From NCBI RefSeq assembly GCF_011386835.1, contig NC_088791.1, positions 13,950,998-14,014,997 of the forward strand: DNA of 64,000 bases, written 5' to 3'. Shown here piece by piece: positions 20,865 through 32,850 of this stretch (position 1 is the first letter of the stretch; the number at the start of each line of letters is the position of its first letter). This DNA comes from Chrysemys picta bellii. Taxonomy: Eukaryota > Chordata > Testudines > Emydidae. The position numbers and the translations under genes are program-made. The notes beneath the pieces are model-generated. The model had not been told where the DNA came from, made no database searches, and saw only the letters and a list, made by a program, of their open reading frames with translations.

Positions 20865-21490
20865 TGTCAATTGGCATAACTCAACTGAAAACCCTCAAGC
20901 TACACCAATCTACACCAGCTGAGGGTCTGGCCCTATGTGAGTTTGTCAGTAGTTTCTGCCGCTGGCACGCATTGGTGAGTGTTCAGGAAATCTGAGCTCG
21001 GGATAAGACAAACATGAAATAACCAGTGCCGTGGCATCTAGCTAGGGGAAGACAAAGCACAAAGTACTTTGTTTTTATTACTGTGCAAAACCTGTCAAGT
21101 GCTGACATTTTAACCTTCAGAAACTCCAGGAGGTGGTGACAGCTTTCAGCAACTCATGCAGCTCCAAGATAAATGCTCTGTAAATGCAGGGATGGAGTCT
21201 TGAAAAATGAACTGCTCCAGTGGATAGGTTGCAACCATCCCAGTGGTGTACAGGAGATGACAGTCCCTGTTGGTCTTGATCCTAAACCAATGTGTCAATG
21301 GGAACTTTGCCATTGATTCCTAAGAGCGCAGTATAAATTTCCTAGTGAGTGTGGCATGTGTTGCCTGGATTAGATGCATCAGGATTGATTCTCTGCTCCA
21401 CTACACCAGTTTTACACCAGTGTGTGTCTCAGCTGATGACAGTGGAGTTGCACTGGTGTAAAACTGGTTTAACAGAGTGGAGACACAGGC
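20865..21490. repeat. Ancient TTTACACCAG-type repeats with a near-palindrome
   Basis: At 20870-20945 and again at 21398-21482, text around TACACCAGCTGAGG or TTTACACCAGTGTG is present. In the second, CACTACACCAGTTTTACACC at the left is matched by an inverted GGTGTAAAACTGGTTT at the right. Similar words recur at 35890 and 61550. Class unknown. Confidence 0.45.
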
Positions 21491-21654
21491 CCAAATGCAT
21501 CAGCTTCTGAGAAATGATCAGGCCAAGAATTTCAGCAAGATTCAAAAATGGATCAGACATTTATATGGATCATACAAATATCTAGGTTTATAACAGTTAA
21601 TGGCAACAAACATTTTCGGAGAGAGATAAAACCTCATGTCTCCGGGTTTAAGCT

Positions 21655-21836
21655 AATCTCTGACCATTAGAGATCAGGATGAGACTCCTGTGGGAGACAG
21701 ATTACTCCACCGCTGCTACTGCAGGGGTTCTTACACCTTCCTCAGAAGCATCTGCTACTGGTCCCTGTCAGAGACAGGATACAGGACTGAATGGACCTCG
21801 GGTCAGATCCACTCTGGTGATTACAATGTTGCTAAT
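21655..21836 (+). mobile_element. CR1 LINE 3'-end fragment
   Basis: ACTGCAGGGGTTCTTACACC, TTCCTCAGAAGCATCTGCTACTG (in part) and GGATACAGGACTGAATGGACC follow the 3' UTR of the turtle CR1 type seen at 63280-63490. It is short and 5' truncated, with the last bases diverged. Confidence 0.75.
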
Positions 21837-22197
21837 AGCAACAAGGCTTTCTGATGAAAACCATCTTCTTTCCCCAACCTTTCCATTTTAAACTTCTATT
21901 TGTTGAGGTTAGTAAATTGGCCACAAAAATAGCACTCCAGGCTGCAGCTTCCCAAGCCTGGTCTCAACTGGAAGTGAATTTGATTTTGTTGAACCTAAAA
22001 AATAATCAACTGGGTATTTTCTATGTTCTAAAACTACCTCAAGTCCCCACTGTCGCAGTTTCAGAGTAACTGCATCTCTATTCCCCCTCCATGTACCTTG
22101 AGAGCACCCACTTAGGGTTTCCATCTCCTAGCCATCACCTTTCTTGGGTGGAAACCCACAGCTCTCTTCCTTCCGACTGGGGGTTTTACGGCTGCCC

Positions 22198-22345
22198 AGC
22201 TCTCTGCCTTATAGTCTTAGCTAACAACCAGGTGCTTTTAGCTCATGTGGTAGAGGCTCATGCACTAAGCTCCAGAGACCACAGGTTCGATCCCGATGAC
22301 TGGGGTCTGTTGGTGTTATGCAGGCAGACTCATGTGGCTATGTGA
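22198..22345 (+). mobile_element. tRNA-headed SINE, second family
   Basis: TAGCTCATGTGGTAGAG (A-box-like, 22239-22255) and GGTTCGATCCC (B box, 22284-22294) are well preserved pol III promoter words. GGGGTCTGTTGGTGTTA follows. A related copy lies at 60792-60912, sharing text upstream (CCTTAGCTAA...CAGGTGC) and downstream, so it is a dispersed family and not a single tRNA gene. No acceptor stem can be drawn. Confidence 0.7.
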
Positions 22346-22399
22346 AGCCCCTTTTAGATGTCTTTGTAATGCTGCTATGAAGTTTACTGTCATGCATCT

Positions 22400-23265
22400 G
22401 GTTGCAGAATGAGGTTCTGGAACAGTAAGCTCTCCAGGGCAGGGATGTTTTTTTATATTTGTGTTGTTTATGTTCTGCATTGCCAGTGCACCCGCAGCAG
22501 GTTGGGTCTTCCTACCAGAACCTCCTACACATTATAGATCCCCCAGCTGTTTGCATCACTGTACCACGGTCATGTCCATCAGCCTGTTAACACATGTACT
22601 ATATGCTTGCTGGCTAGCACTCTTTTGCTACTGCATTCCAAATGAGCAGTGAACTAAAGGATGTCGGCAGGCTTGAGAAGTGAAGATGGTGGCTGTCTGA
22701 AAGAGCAGTGAGCCATGAGTGAGGACCTGAGAAGACCAGTTATTGACACCTTTAGGAGGTGTATAAAGATCTATAAAGATCACTTAAGGCGACTGAAGCA
22801 CCCATTCAGCAAGGTGCTTAAGCCCGGGTCTAATGTTAAGCATGTGAGTGGTTCCATTGAAGTCAAGGGCTTAAAGGCTTAAAGACAGGGATGTGCTTAA
22901 TTATCTTGCTGAATTAGGGCCTAACATTTGAGGTAGATTAAGGCTTCCTTCCTCTTTTTTAAAAGTATGCTACACAATATAGTCTGATTCACTGGGCCAC
23001 CACCACACTTCTTCCTGATGAACAAAGACAGAGCTAGCAATGTTTGCATCCTGGGCATGCTTGGGCAAAAGCAGCTCCTTTTCATGAATAGAGGGTTGCT
23101 GCTTCTTTCGGCCGAGCTCTGCACCCAGTGACAGAGCTGCATATTAAGCTGCTGCCGCTGCCGCTATGTATATTATTATTATTTATTTGTATTATTGTAG
23201 CACCTAGGAGCCCTAGTCATGGACCAGGACACTATTGTGCTAGGTGCTGTACAAACACAGGACTT
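22400..23265. repeat. MIR/L2 tails and ancient repeat pieces
   Basis: GTAAGCTCTCCAGGGCAGGG near 22425 is a forward MIR/L2 tail. CCATTGAAGTCAAGGGCTTA near 22852 is ancient dispersed text. At 23180-23265, TATTGTAGCACCTAGGAGCC and TGTGCTAGGTGCTGTACAAA form a reverse tail. No gene is supported between them. Confidence 0.5.
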
Positions 23266-23399
23266 ACAGGCAGCAATGGAGGGTGCCAATGAGATTCATC
23301 TGCCTGCAACAATAATAGGGGAGTGTGTGTGAAAGGAGTGGAGTCATGGGGGGTTAGAGACACCTCCAGCCTCTGGGCTCAGGGCAGCTTCGTCCTTTT

Positions 23400-23784
23400 A
23401 ATGTCCAGTTATGTAATAACCTGCCTCCCCACCCGACTCCATAAGTTCATGCCCCACTCCTAACAGAACCCTCTTTATTTCCCCAAAGCCCTGACTGGAA
23501 ATAGCCCTACCCGACCCCACTGCACATCCCCAGGCCCTTCTCCTTCCAAAGTCAAGATTTGTGGAGGTTCAGCTGATAAACACAGGACTTGTTATATTCA
23601 GCAACTGCCCCTCTCCGACTCTCCTCCCCTCTGTGTCCCTGCTTTCCTTTCCCCATCTCCACTCCCCTATGCTCTGGGTTCCTACTTCCCTCCACAGCAC
23701 CACTCCCCCACAACCCTGGGTGCCTGCTTCCCCTCCCCCCCCCCCCCCCAGGTCCCTGCTTCCTCCACATACATGATATTAAGC
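23400..23784. other. C/T-rich non-coding sequence, left part
   Basis: This strongly pyrimidine-biased text includes a C-run near 23736-23750. Its style resumes at 24536-25015, after two transposons, so the two parts may be one older repeat. ORFs here are Pro/Ser-rich artefacts. Confidence 0.5.
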
Positions 23785-24220
23785 CATAGGCACCAACTTC
23801 TCCTGGTGCCGGTGGGTGCTTGACCCCCCCGGCCCCGCCCAGACTCCACCCTTGCCCCGCCTCCTCCCGCCCCTGCCCTGCCCCCATTCCAACCCCTTCC
23901 CCAAAGTCCCCACCCCAACTCTGTCCCCTCCCTGCACCTATTGGACTCCTTCCCCAAATTCCTGCCTCCTCTCCTCAGTGCGCTGTGTTCCTGCTCCTCC
24001 CCCTCCCTCCCATAGCTTGTTACACCATGAAACAGCTGTTTTGCAGCAGCAAGTGCTGGCAGGAGAAGTGGGGAGCAGCACTCTCAGGGGAGGAGGCGAG
24101 GCGAAGGTGAGGTGAGCTGAGCTGGGGTGGGAAGCTTGGCTGCCTGTGGGTGCAGAGCACCCACCAATTTTTCCCCGTGGGTTCTCCAGCTCCGGAGCAC
24201 CAACGGAGTCGGTGCCTATG
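23785..24220. mobile_element. Non-autonomous hAT element (436 bp)
   Basis: It starts CATAGGCACCAACTTC and ends GAGTCGGTGCCTATG, inverted copies. The flanks TATTAAGC (23777-23784) and TATTCAGC (24221-24228) form an 8-bp target duplication with one mismatch. The interior is C-rich at the left and G-rich at the right, and non-coding. The 8-bp TSD supports hAT. Confidence 0.85.
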
Positions 24221-24235
24221 TATTCAGCCCTCTTA

Positions 24236-24532
24236 GACTATCCAAACACTACAACTTAAGTCGGTATAAGTTATGTCACTCAGGGTTGTGAAGGAGACAT
24301 CCCTCTGAGCAACGTAAGTTACACCAACCTAAGTGCCAATGTGGACAACGCAATATTGGTGGGAGAGCTTCTCCCGCTGACATAGCTACTGCCGCTCATT
24401 GGGGGTGGATTAATTATATTGACGAGAGAGCTCTCTCCCATCGGCTTAGAGCATCCGCACTAGCAGCACCATAACTGCAGAGCTGCACTGGTGCAGCTGC
24501 ACCGCTGTAAACTCTGTAGTGTAGCCATGGCC
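24236..24532. mobile_element. Harbinger-type MITE (297 bp)
   Basis: TIRs GACTATCCAAACACTACA and, reverse-complemented from the right, GGCCATGGCTACACTACA lie inside TTA target duplications (24233-24235 and 24533-24535). A TWA target and an ACACTACA terminus link it to the autonomous Harbinger at 6210-11691. The middle has CTCCCGCTGACATAG-like text in inverted order. It has no ORF. Confidence 0.85.
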
Positions 24533-24535
24533 TTA

Positions 24536-25015
24536 GTCCCTCCTTTGATCCCCATCCCCAACTCCACCTCCTCCCCTCTTGATCCCTGTTTTCCTCATCA
24601 CCGCCATTTACTCCCTGTCCACCTCTCCAGGTTCATGTTCCCTCCCCCTGGTGAAAAAATCTGCAAGGAACTTGGAGGGAGGAGCACAGATTGCAGGCGG
24701 GAAGGGCTTCGAGGAGGCACCATGAAGTCAGTCTGTGTGCACATGACTAGCATGCTAGCTGTAGTGGCAGCACCTCCATAAATAGTGCTTTTTATAAAGA
24801 GCCAGATTCGTTTTACAAGCATGGAGTCCTTTCATGTTATTACCCAGAAAACAGTTCATGAAATGCTCTGAGTCCCTGCTTCCCCAATCACCATTGCCCC
24901 ATATTTCTAGTGCCTGATGCTTCACTCCTCCCCCTGTTCTTCTTTCCTTCCTCTTCCCTCTTTCTCTTCTCCACATCCTGTTCCATCAGGTCCCCACTTC
25001 CCTCCTTAAAATCCT
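24536..25015. other. C/T-rich non-coding sequence, right part
   Basis: The text continues the pyrimidine-rich composition of 23400-23784. No gene is supported. Confidence 0.45.
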
Positions 25016-27830
25016 CTCCCTAAGGTGCTCTTATTTCTGTTTGATTCCAGGCTACAGGCAATCTCCCCACACAGCAAGTAAAGCTGCTTCCCCTCATAAG
25101 TGTAGGCAGAAGCGTAAGGGGTCCCAGAAAGTTTCCTCTACCTGCAGCACCAGGCTGACTGTGGGCCTGATTTTCCTGTGAATCAAGCTTTTCCTGTGTC
25201 TCAATTTTCACCAAAATCAGTAGGATTCTTCCCATTGATGCCCAGAATATTCCTGTGAATTTTGGAATTGATCAGATGCGGCGTTCAAAAGTTGTCGCGT
25301 TACTCACAGGCAAAGTAAAAAAATGCCATGGAATTGAGTGTACCAGACAAACTGAGAATTTCCATGAAGATGAGCATAGAGTCTCACTTCCTTCAGCCAA
25401 TGAGTGTTCTGGAATTTGAAACAGGTCACCTTTCATCACATCAAGGACTCACAAGATCACAGCCCACAGTAGTACGGTTGCGGATCCACTTCAGAATTTC
25501 CATTAGACATGTCTAAACCTGCATTCTTTGAGCACACAACACTCCGTTGTCATCACTGGGAGTTTAGGGTGCACCAGGAATGCAGGCCTGGGGGATAAAG
25601 ATGCAATGAAGCTAATGGGATTTTTGCCACCAACACCCTAAATGATGCCCCAATTCAACCTATTAAGCACATGCTTAAGACCCAGTCACTTCAAGTCAAG
25701 TCAATGCTTAAGCACTGCCCTGAAGACAGTTGGTTCCCTGAATCTGAATCTAAGCGCTTTGATGAAATATTCACAGCGATACCGAATAATTGAATACTTA
25801 GTCTGCTCTGTTCATTTGTTCATCTGTTCATCCAGTAATCTGACATTTTGCATATGCCTGATACAAAACCCATGTCATATCTGACCACTTTTGCAGAATG
25901 GCTGCTATTAATGAACCGGCAGTTTTGCAAAATCTTTCAAGCGATGTTTTTCCCTAGCCCAGCATATTTTTTTCCAGGATATTTAAAGCTTTATTTTTGA
26001 AGATCTAAAGTGCAACATTTTGCAGATTATCTCCGAGCCACTGCAGATTTGTTGTGTTTTTTTTCCCAGAGACTGGTAAAATCACACTGGCTCCAGAGGT
26101 TCAACCTTCTGCCCCTGCAATAGAGGTCATCAGTAGCATGGAGTCAGCTTTAGATATCTCCCAATCAGAAACAAATAAAAGTTAGCCCACTGGGATTTCA
26201 GCTAGGCCATTACTGCCCTTCCAATGAACAGTTAAGCTTTGTAGTGTGCCTGCTTGAGAAACAGCTGTTTGTCTAACCTCTGAACTGCTCAATACATTAA
26301 TCTGAGGCATAATTTAGCTCTGTCTGAGCTTCTGAATATGGCACCAATAACTGGCTAGCATAGATTTAGCAGCCTTAAAAATAATCAGTTTGCTTAAAAA
26401 AAAGTTCTCCTCTTCTCTTAGCTTAATTAGACATGATAATCTTCGGCAAGAATATGCCCAGCACAGAGCATAGTTCATACTGCTCTGAAAATGCTCCATC
26501 CTTCACACAACAGTTCTTGATGCTCATCAGACAGCCATAAGCAGTTTCTGTTCTTTCTTGGTCCAACACTTGAGAAGTGAAGTTGGTCTTTCAAGGGAGA
26601 ACTTTAAAAAGGAGAGCATGTGTGTGAGAGATCGTGTTTCATTGGAACTGCATTTCAGAACAAATGGAGGGCCATTTTGGGGAAGCTTGCAGTAGATTTA
26701 CTGTGTGTTGACATGAATGAAGGGCTGGTTAGAGAAAAGAGTTCAACTAGAAGGTACTTTTATGGATAATCCTATAGTTCTCTGCCACATGGCATGCTGG
26801 ACCTTCAAAGGTCGGGTCCAGGTCTAGCTTTACCCTATTCCTGGTTTCTGCACAGGACTGAGGGATTTTGGGACATGTAGTCCAGGAGGACCAATGATGC
26901 TGGAAACTGGCAAGGAATGCTGGGGAGAGAGCAGCTGTATTTGATCTCCTTTTCCTCAGTATACTGTGAGATCGGGAGGAAATGGGTTGTTGGTGTTTCT
27001 TGTGTCTGTGTAGCAACAAATTGTGGGTATATTCAGTGAAAAAGGTTTAAGAAAAAGGCTGGGTAGCTGTTGGAGGAGCTATGTAGAGTCGTGGACCTGG
27101 ACTCCAACTTAAATGGCCAGCAAACTGTGACAACCTCTCTATGGTACCATACAAACAAAGAACAACATTCAGTGTGGTTTAGTTGTGCATTACCAACGTG
27201 TTCCTTGGCCAGCAAAGAACAAAGATCCTGTTACAGGGATGAGAACATCTGAATCATTCCTAACAAAGATGAGTCCAAGCCACAATGTTCAAAGCTGGAT
27301 CCAGATGTCCCAAAGGTCAGAGTTACTCAGATCTGAGGTTTTGGTTTGGACTTCTCCCTGTAAGAACTGGAATGAAAGCCCACTGAAGTCAATTAGAGTC
27401 TTTCCATTGACTTCAATGGGATTAACATCAGGTTCTATTGGAGAGGAAAATTAGAAGAAAAAAATATGTTGATATTAGAAACTGAGAATAAGTCCTGTTT
27501 TTACAAGATAGCAAATGAAATGTTTTGTCTGATTAGATGCTAAACAGTGTAAAATCCAATCTGAGGAGAGACTTTCCTCTCAAGCACAAATGTTTAATTC
27601 TAACTCCTCTTTATGAGCGCAGTGAGATATGTTCTCCTGGCCTTCCTAGGGTCCCAGAGAGGGATAGAGAAAGACAGGAGCAATCACTCTTCTAAGAACA
27701 TGCTCCTGAGAACAGCTGCTATCTATCTCTGTATCTAGGTAATTACATATCCCTTCTCACTGCAGTATTGGAGCATGGATTTTTATCCTCCCAGCCCTCT
27801 GCGAGGTAGGGGGCTTCAGGTTAAAGTGAC
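25016..27830. other. Non-coding stretch with small ancient repeat traces
   Basis: No gene or young transposon is recognised in this 2.8-kb stretch. TTAAGCACATGCTTAAGACC (25661) and CCATTGACTTCAATGGG (27404-27420) are pieces of the ancient dispersed text. A segment at 26750-27030 with TTTTGGGACATGTAGTCCAG looks repeat-like, but I cannot name it. Confidence 0.45.
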
Positions 27831-29510
27831 CACATGTGGTTTCTACAGGTTTCTACAGGTATGTTAGCAACAAGAAGAAGGTCAGGGAAAGTGTGGGACC
27901 CTTATTGAATGGGGGAAGCAACATAGTGACAGATGATGTGGAAAAAGCTGAAGTACTCAATGCTTTTTTTGCCTCAGTCTTCACAGACAAGGTCAGCTCC
28001 CAGACTGCTGCTCTGGGCAACACAGTAGTGAAAGAACAGGTTAAGGACTATTTAGAAAAGTGGGACATGCACAAGTTCATGGGTCCATATCTAATGCATC
28101 CAAGGGTGCTAAGGGAGTTGGCTGATGTGATTGCAGAGCCATTGGCCATTATCTTTGAAAATTTGTGGCAATTGGGAGAGGTCCTGGACAATTAGTAAAA
28201 GGCAAATATAGTGCTCATATTTAAATAAGGGAAGAAAGAGAACCAAGTATCAGCTTCACTTCAGTCCCTGGCAAAATCAGTCCCCTGACCAACCTGATAT
28301 CCTTCTATGATGAGATAACTGGCTCTGTGGATATGGGGAAAGCAGTGATTGTGATATATCTTGACTTTAGCAAAGCTTTAGATACGGTCTCCCACAGTAT
28401 TCTTGCCAGCAAGTTAAAGAAGTATGGATTGGATGAATGGACTATAAAATGGATAGAAAGCTGGCTAGATTGTCAGGCTCAACGGGTAGTGATCAATGGC
28501 TCCATGTCTAGTTGGTAGCCGGTAACAAGCGGAGTGCCCCAGGGGTCGGTCCTGGGGCCAGTTTTGTTCAACATCTTTATTAATGATCTGGAGGATGGGA
28601 TTAATTGCACCCTCAGCAAGTTCGCAGAATACACTAAGATGGGGGGAGAAGTAGATACACTGGAAGTTAGGGATAGGGTACAGAGTGACCTAGACAAATT
28701 GGAGGATTGGACCAAAAGAAATCTGATGAGGTTCAACAAGGACAAGTGCAGAGTCCTGCACTTAGGACAGAAGAATCCCATGCACCGCTACAGGCTGGGG
28801 ACCAACTGGCTAAGCAGCAGTTCTGCAGAAAAGGACCTGGGGATTACAGTGGATGAGAAGCTGGATATGAGTTAGCAGTGTGCCCTTGTTGCCAAGAAGG
28901 CCAACGGCATATTGGGCTATATTAGTAGGAGCATTGCCAGCAGATCGAGGGAAAGGATTATTCCCCTCTATTCAGCACTGGTGAGGACAAAGCTGAAGTA
29001 TTGTGTCCAGTTTTGGTCCCCCCACTACAAAAGGGATATGGACAAATTGGAGACAGTCCAGCGGAGGGCAATGAAAATGATTAGGGGGCTGAAGCACTTA
29101 TGAGGAGAGGTTGAGGAACTGGGGTTATTTAGTCTGCAGAAGAGAAGAGTGAGGGGGGATTTGATGGCAGCCTTCAGCTACCTAAAGGGGGGTTTCCAAA
29201 CAGGATGGAGCTAGGCTGTTCTCACTGGTGGCAGATGACAGAACATGAAGCAATGGCCTCAAGTCGCAGTGGGGGAAGTCTAGGTTGGATATTAGGAAAC
29301 ACTATTTCACTAGGAGGGTGGTGAAGCACTGGAATGGGTTACCTAGGGAGGTGGTGGAATCTCCATCCTTAGAGGTTTTTAAGGCCCAGCTTGACAAAGC
29401 CCTGGCTGGTATGATTTAATTGGTGTTGGTCCTGCTTTGATCAGGGGATTGGACTAGTGACCTCCTGAGGTCTCTTCCAACCCTAATATTCAATAATTCT
29501 ATGAAACTGA
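27831..29510 (+). mobile_element. CR1 LINE with broken ORF2 (reverse transcriptase)
   Basis: The copy starts within ORF2 and runs through the 3' UTR to TTCTATGAAAC. RT motifs are readable: IYLDFSKALDTVSHSIL (motif A), [20 protein letters not shown] (motif B), and a diverged motif C region KFAEYTKMG where YADD-like residues are lost. [17 protein letters not shown] follows. In-frame stops near 28516 and 28873 and a frame change near 29100 make it inactive. The 5' end is truncated near 27831. The same subfamily lies at 53480-54318. Confidence 0.92.
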
Positions 29511-29894
29511 TTCCTTTCCATCCACTAACTCAATCTGAGCAACAGCTTACAAATGTGGATAAATGTTGTGAGTAAGAGCCATTCCTTCCAGATACACACT
29601 GTTGCCAACTGTCACAATTTATAGTGACTCTCCCTTCATTTGGAATGATTTCTCTAGGATCCTGGAATCAGGAGATTGCATAAGACTCTCAGCTTTCCTT
29701 TTTTTAAAGTAAGTTTCCAGCCAGGCAGAGAAATGCTTGGAAATGTGACATGCGTACACACTAGGCATGCAAAAACCAGAAAACAAATAGAATGATACCC
29801 CACTCCCCAATATTTTGTTTTAAATCTCATGATATTTTCAGACATTACTTATGATTTTTGAAAGTTTGGGGATAGCAGTCCTATGGTTAACTAA

Positions 29895-30031
29895 TTGTAA
29901 TAATTCATAATGTGCTTGGTGCTATGTGAGTGAACACAGTCATAATGAACACAATCCCTGCCCCAAACAGCTTACAATCTATAAGGCAGAAGTGGAGAAG
30001 ACAAGAGGCACAGAGAAGTGCAGAGGAGGGA
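29895..30031. repeat. MIR/L2-like tail interrupted by an LTR
   Basis: GTGCTTGGTGCTATGTG and AATCCCTGCCCCAAACAGCT are reverse tail words. The text appears to continue beyond the LTR at 31145-31340 (GGGATTTGAATGAGGAGAGG). Confidence 0.5.
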
Positions 30032-31143
30032 TGTGGCACTCTGTATCTCAAAACAGCACCCTGGAACCCCCATATTCACCACTGTTATATAATTATGACA
30101 TGTTTTGTACAAAGTATGCCTTGTGAGATATCATTTTGAAAGTCTTGATGTGCTGAACATTAATATCTTGTGGATTGTATGGGCTATCGTTGTGTGGGAA
30201 GTTATGAGTGTATTACTGAAACATGTTGTGAGAACACCCACAATCAGCCTTTCAGGTATAACAATGGAGGAGCCAGACATGCTGATGCCCCATTAAAGGG
30301 AATCCAAACTCCGAAGGACTATCTCAGGAACTGTATATAATGGAGACTTCTCAGAGATAGCATGGGGGGGCGTGGAGACTGCTTGACCCACATCATAGCA
30401 AAGGCCTTTTCCAGCAAGCTGGAAGACACTATAAAAGAGGGGAAATGACATCATCGCTTGGTCTCACTCCCTCCACAACTCAACGCCTGGAAACACATTT
30501 GGAGGACAAAGACTGGAAGGGGAAAGGTGGTCCCGGATGGGAGGAGAATTCCAGCCTGTGTATTGAAGACCTGTAACCTGCTTATACTATCTATCAGGGT
30601 GAGACACTGCTTGATTCAAATCCTGTGTAGTTTATATAACTTAGATGGTGCACTTATTTTTATTTTCTTTGGTAACCATCTCTATCCTTTATGCCTACCA
30701 CTTATAATCCCTTAAAATCTATCTTTCTGTAGTTAATAAATCTGTTGTATATTTTACATAAAACAGTGTATTTTGCTTGAAATGCTTGGGAAACCTCACC
30801 TCAGAATAAAAACTGGTGCATGATCTCTCCACATTGAGGGAGGGGCGGACTGGGTTATAAACGTACACTGGTCAGGCAGAATGGCTCAGTTCTGGGGTGC
30901 AAGGCTGGGGAGCTGGGGGGAATTTGCTGGAGCCTCTCTATTGTCAGTTTATGAGTGCCTGGGAGAAGCATCCATGTAACTCAGTTTGGGTTGTCCCTGC
31001 CTGTGGATATCTGTGTAAGTACAGTACCTGACAGAGGTTTGTGGGTTAGCAACAGCATTACAGTGTGAGAGGAAGTCCAAGTTGGTTGGACTGAGGGTCC
31101 AGTGGTCCCACCATCCAGGTTGCACCCTGGAAAAACCCTGTCA
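30032..31143 (+). mobile_element. Probable solo LTR of an endogenous retrovirus
   Basis: A 1.1-kb segment begins TGTGGCACTCTGTATC and ends near ACCCTGTCA, the TG...CA form of an LTR. It holds a TATA box (ACTATAAAAGAGG, about 30430-30442) and an AATAAA signal (30735 region) in promoter-then-polyA order. No gag, pol or env lies beside it, so it would be a solo LTR left by recombination. The TSD is not clear. Family recognition is from general turtle repeat text, so the exact ends are provisional. Confidence 0.6.
30430..30442 (+). promoter_or_regulatory. TATA box in the probable LTR
   Basis: ACTATAAAAGAGG is a good TATA element, about 300 bp before the AATAAA signal, which fits U3/R/polyA spacing. 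Confidence 0.5.
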
Positions 31144-31690
31144 CCAGGAAATAAGCCAAAATTGCTTTTTGTTTATCTAATGACTAGTTTCTGAGGAGAA
31201 ACATGAAAGAAGGAAATCTTTAAGAGGGATTTGAATGAGGAGAGGATGTTAGTTTGGTAAATTGGGATTGGACAAGGTTAGGGTTATATATAAAGGGTGG
31301 TGCCGAAAAAGGCACAGAGATGGAAGCAAAGGAGGAAGGTGAACTGGGCATCTCCCCATAATACTGCCATTGCTTTTGCCCAGTGCCCAGGTTAAGGCAC
31401 TGGACTGGGACTCAGGACATCAGGGTTTAATGCCAAGCTTTGCTACAATCTTCCAGTGTGCCCCCTACACATGTTCTTTAGTCAGTCTGGGCATGATGGA
31501 GCTCAGTAAGGAGTCCCACTGACGTCAATTAGCTTTGGATCAGCCCCTCAGCGACTCTGTTCCCTATCTGAAAAACCGAGCTAATAGTACTTCCCTATCT
31601 CACAGGGCTGTTGTGAGAGCAAATGCATTAATGAGTGTCCGACGCTCAATTGCTGTGATGATTGGGGGGTGGTATATAAATACCTAGGGA
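31144..31690 (+). mobile_element. Repeat flank and MIR-like SINE
   Basis: 31145-31340 looks like the continuation of an older LINE-like repeat. From about 31385, AAGGCACTGGACTGGGACTC, CAGTCTGGGC and CTCACAGGGCTGTTGTGAG give a forward MIR with a long middle insertion. No gene. Confidence 0.55.
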
Positions 31691-32579
31691 GAGAAGACAT
31701 GCCACTGTGAAATTGCTAAGGACATCTTGTCATGCTGTTCAATGTCTGAAGCATCATAGATGGCAGAAGAAGATGCACAGGTAAGCTGACATCAGCATTG
31801 CTAGGGTAACTACCCCATCCAGCTTTACGGAGCTGTTTAGCCAAAGTGCATCACATTCCCCGCTGCCCTCATTTTGCTTAATCTGCATTCTTGCAGTTCT
31901 GTAATCCTCCTGGGAGACTTCCTATAAATAGTGTCTTGGCAATTAAACTCTCTTTCCCTGCAAACTAAGCTTTAATTGCTTTTGGCAGGTAGCTTGTAGT
32001 AGCATCTCTGATGAAGGAACTAGAGGATGAAACACATTTTAAATAATGAGGGTTTATCTTTCCAAAGAAAGGAAAGTTTATCTTAAATGCTAATTCTATT
32101 ATCTGATCGAGAATCTAATGTTTTCCTGTATAAATTGCTACTTCGGGGAACACCCAGGAAATGAAATGTTAACTGTGATAACCTGCAGCTTTCACAGAAA
32201 TGTGTTGAATTTTGCCTGGAAAGCCAGGAAAGGCGGGACACCTCACTGCATTTACAGGAGTTTGTGTTTGTTATTTTTAACCTTAAAATCCCAAATTCAC
32301 TGAGCCTTCAGTTAGAATAATCAAAAGGAAACAAATGAATAAATACACAGGATCTGAGCCAATGAACAGATGCAAACTTGAAGGAACTCTGCTGATTTTC
32401 GCCATTGCATGTGGTATAAGATGAAGCATTGCACATTTCTAAATGACTCACCAAGGAAACTCTACAGTTAGTGTAATACCTGTCATGAACAGGCAAGAGG
32501 AATTGGGCAATTCAGCAGCATATCCTGGGATTATCTTTTCACATATGGCATATACCTGGAAATATAAATTTATCCAACG
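31691..32579. other. Non-coding stretch, nothing recognised
   Basis: No gene or repeat could be supported here. Confidence 0.45.
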
Positions 32580-32850
32580 GCTGGATGTTGAAGCTAAACA
32601 AATTCAGACTGGAAATAAAGTGTAAATGTTTAACAGTGAGGCTAATTAACCACTGGGACAATTTACTAAGGGTCATGGTGGATTCTCCATCACGGGTAAT
32701 TTTTAAATCAAGTTTAGATTTTTTTTTTAAAAAGCCATGCTGTAGGAATTTGGAGCGGGGGGAGTTCTATGACCTGTGTTATACAGGAGATGAGACTAGA
32801 TGATCACAATGGTCCTTTCTGGCCTTGGAATCTATGAATCTATGAATGAA
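32580..32850 (+). mobile_element. Old CR1 LINE 3'-end fragment
   Basis: AGGCTAATTAACCACTGGGA and GATGAGACTAGATGATCACAAT, then TCCTTTCTGGCCTTGG and ATCTATGAATCTATGAATG, are the CR1 ORF2 end and 3' UTR in diverged form. The short 7-bp terminal repeats confirm CR1 polarity. Confidence 0.8.

Noticed and set aside
22238..22310. Possible tRNA gene from good A and B boxes
   Set aside because: No acceptor stem or full cloverleaf can be drawn, and a diverged relative with shared flanks lies at 60792-60912, so it is a SINE.
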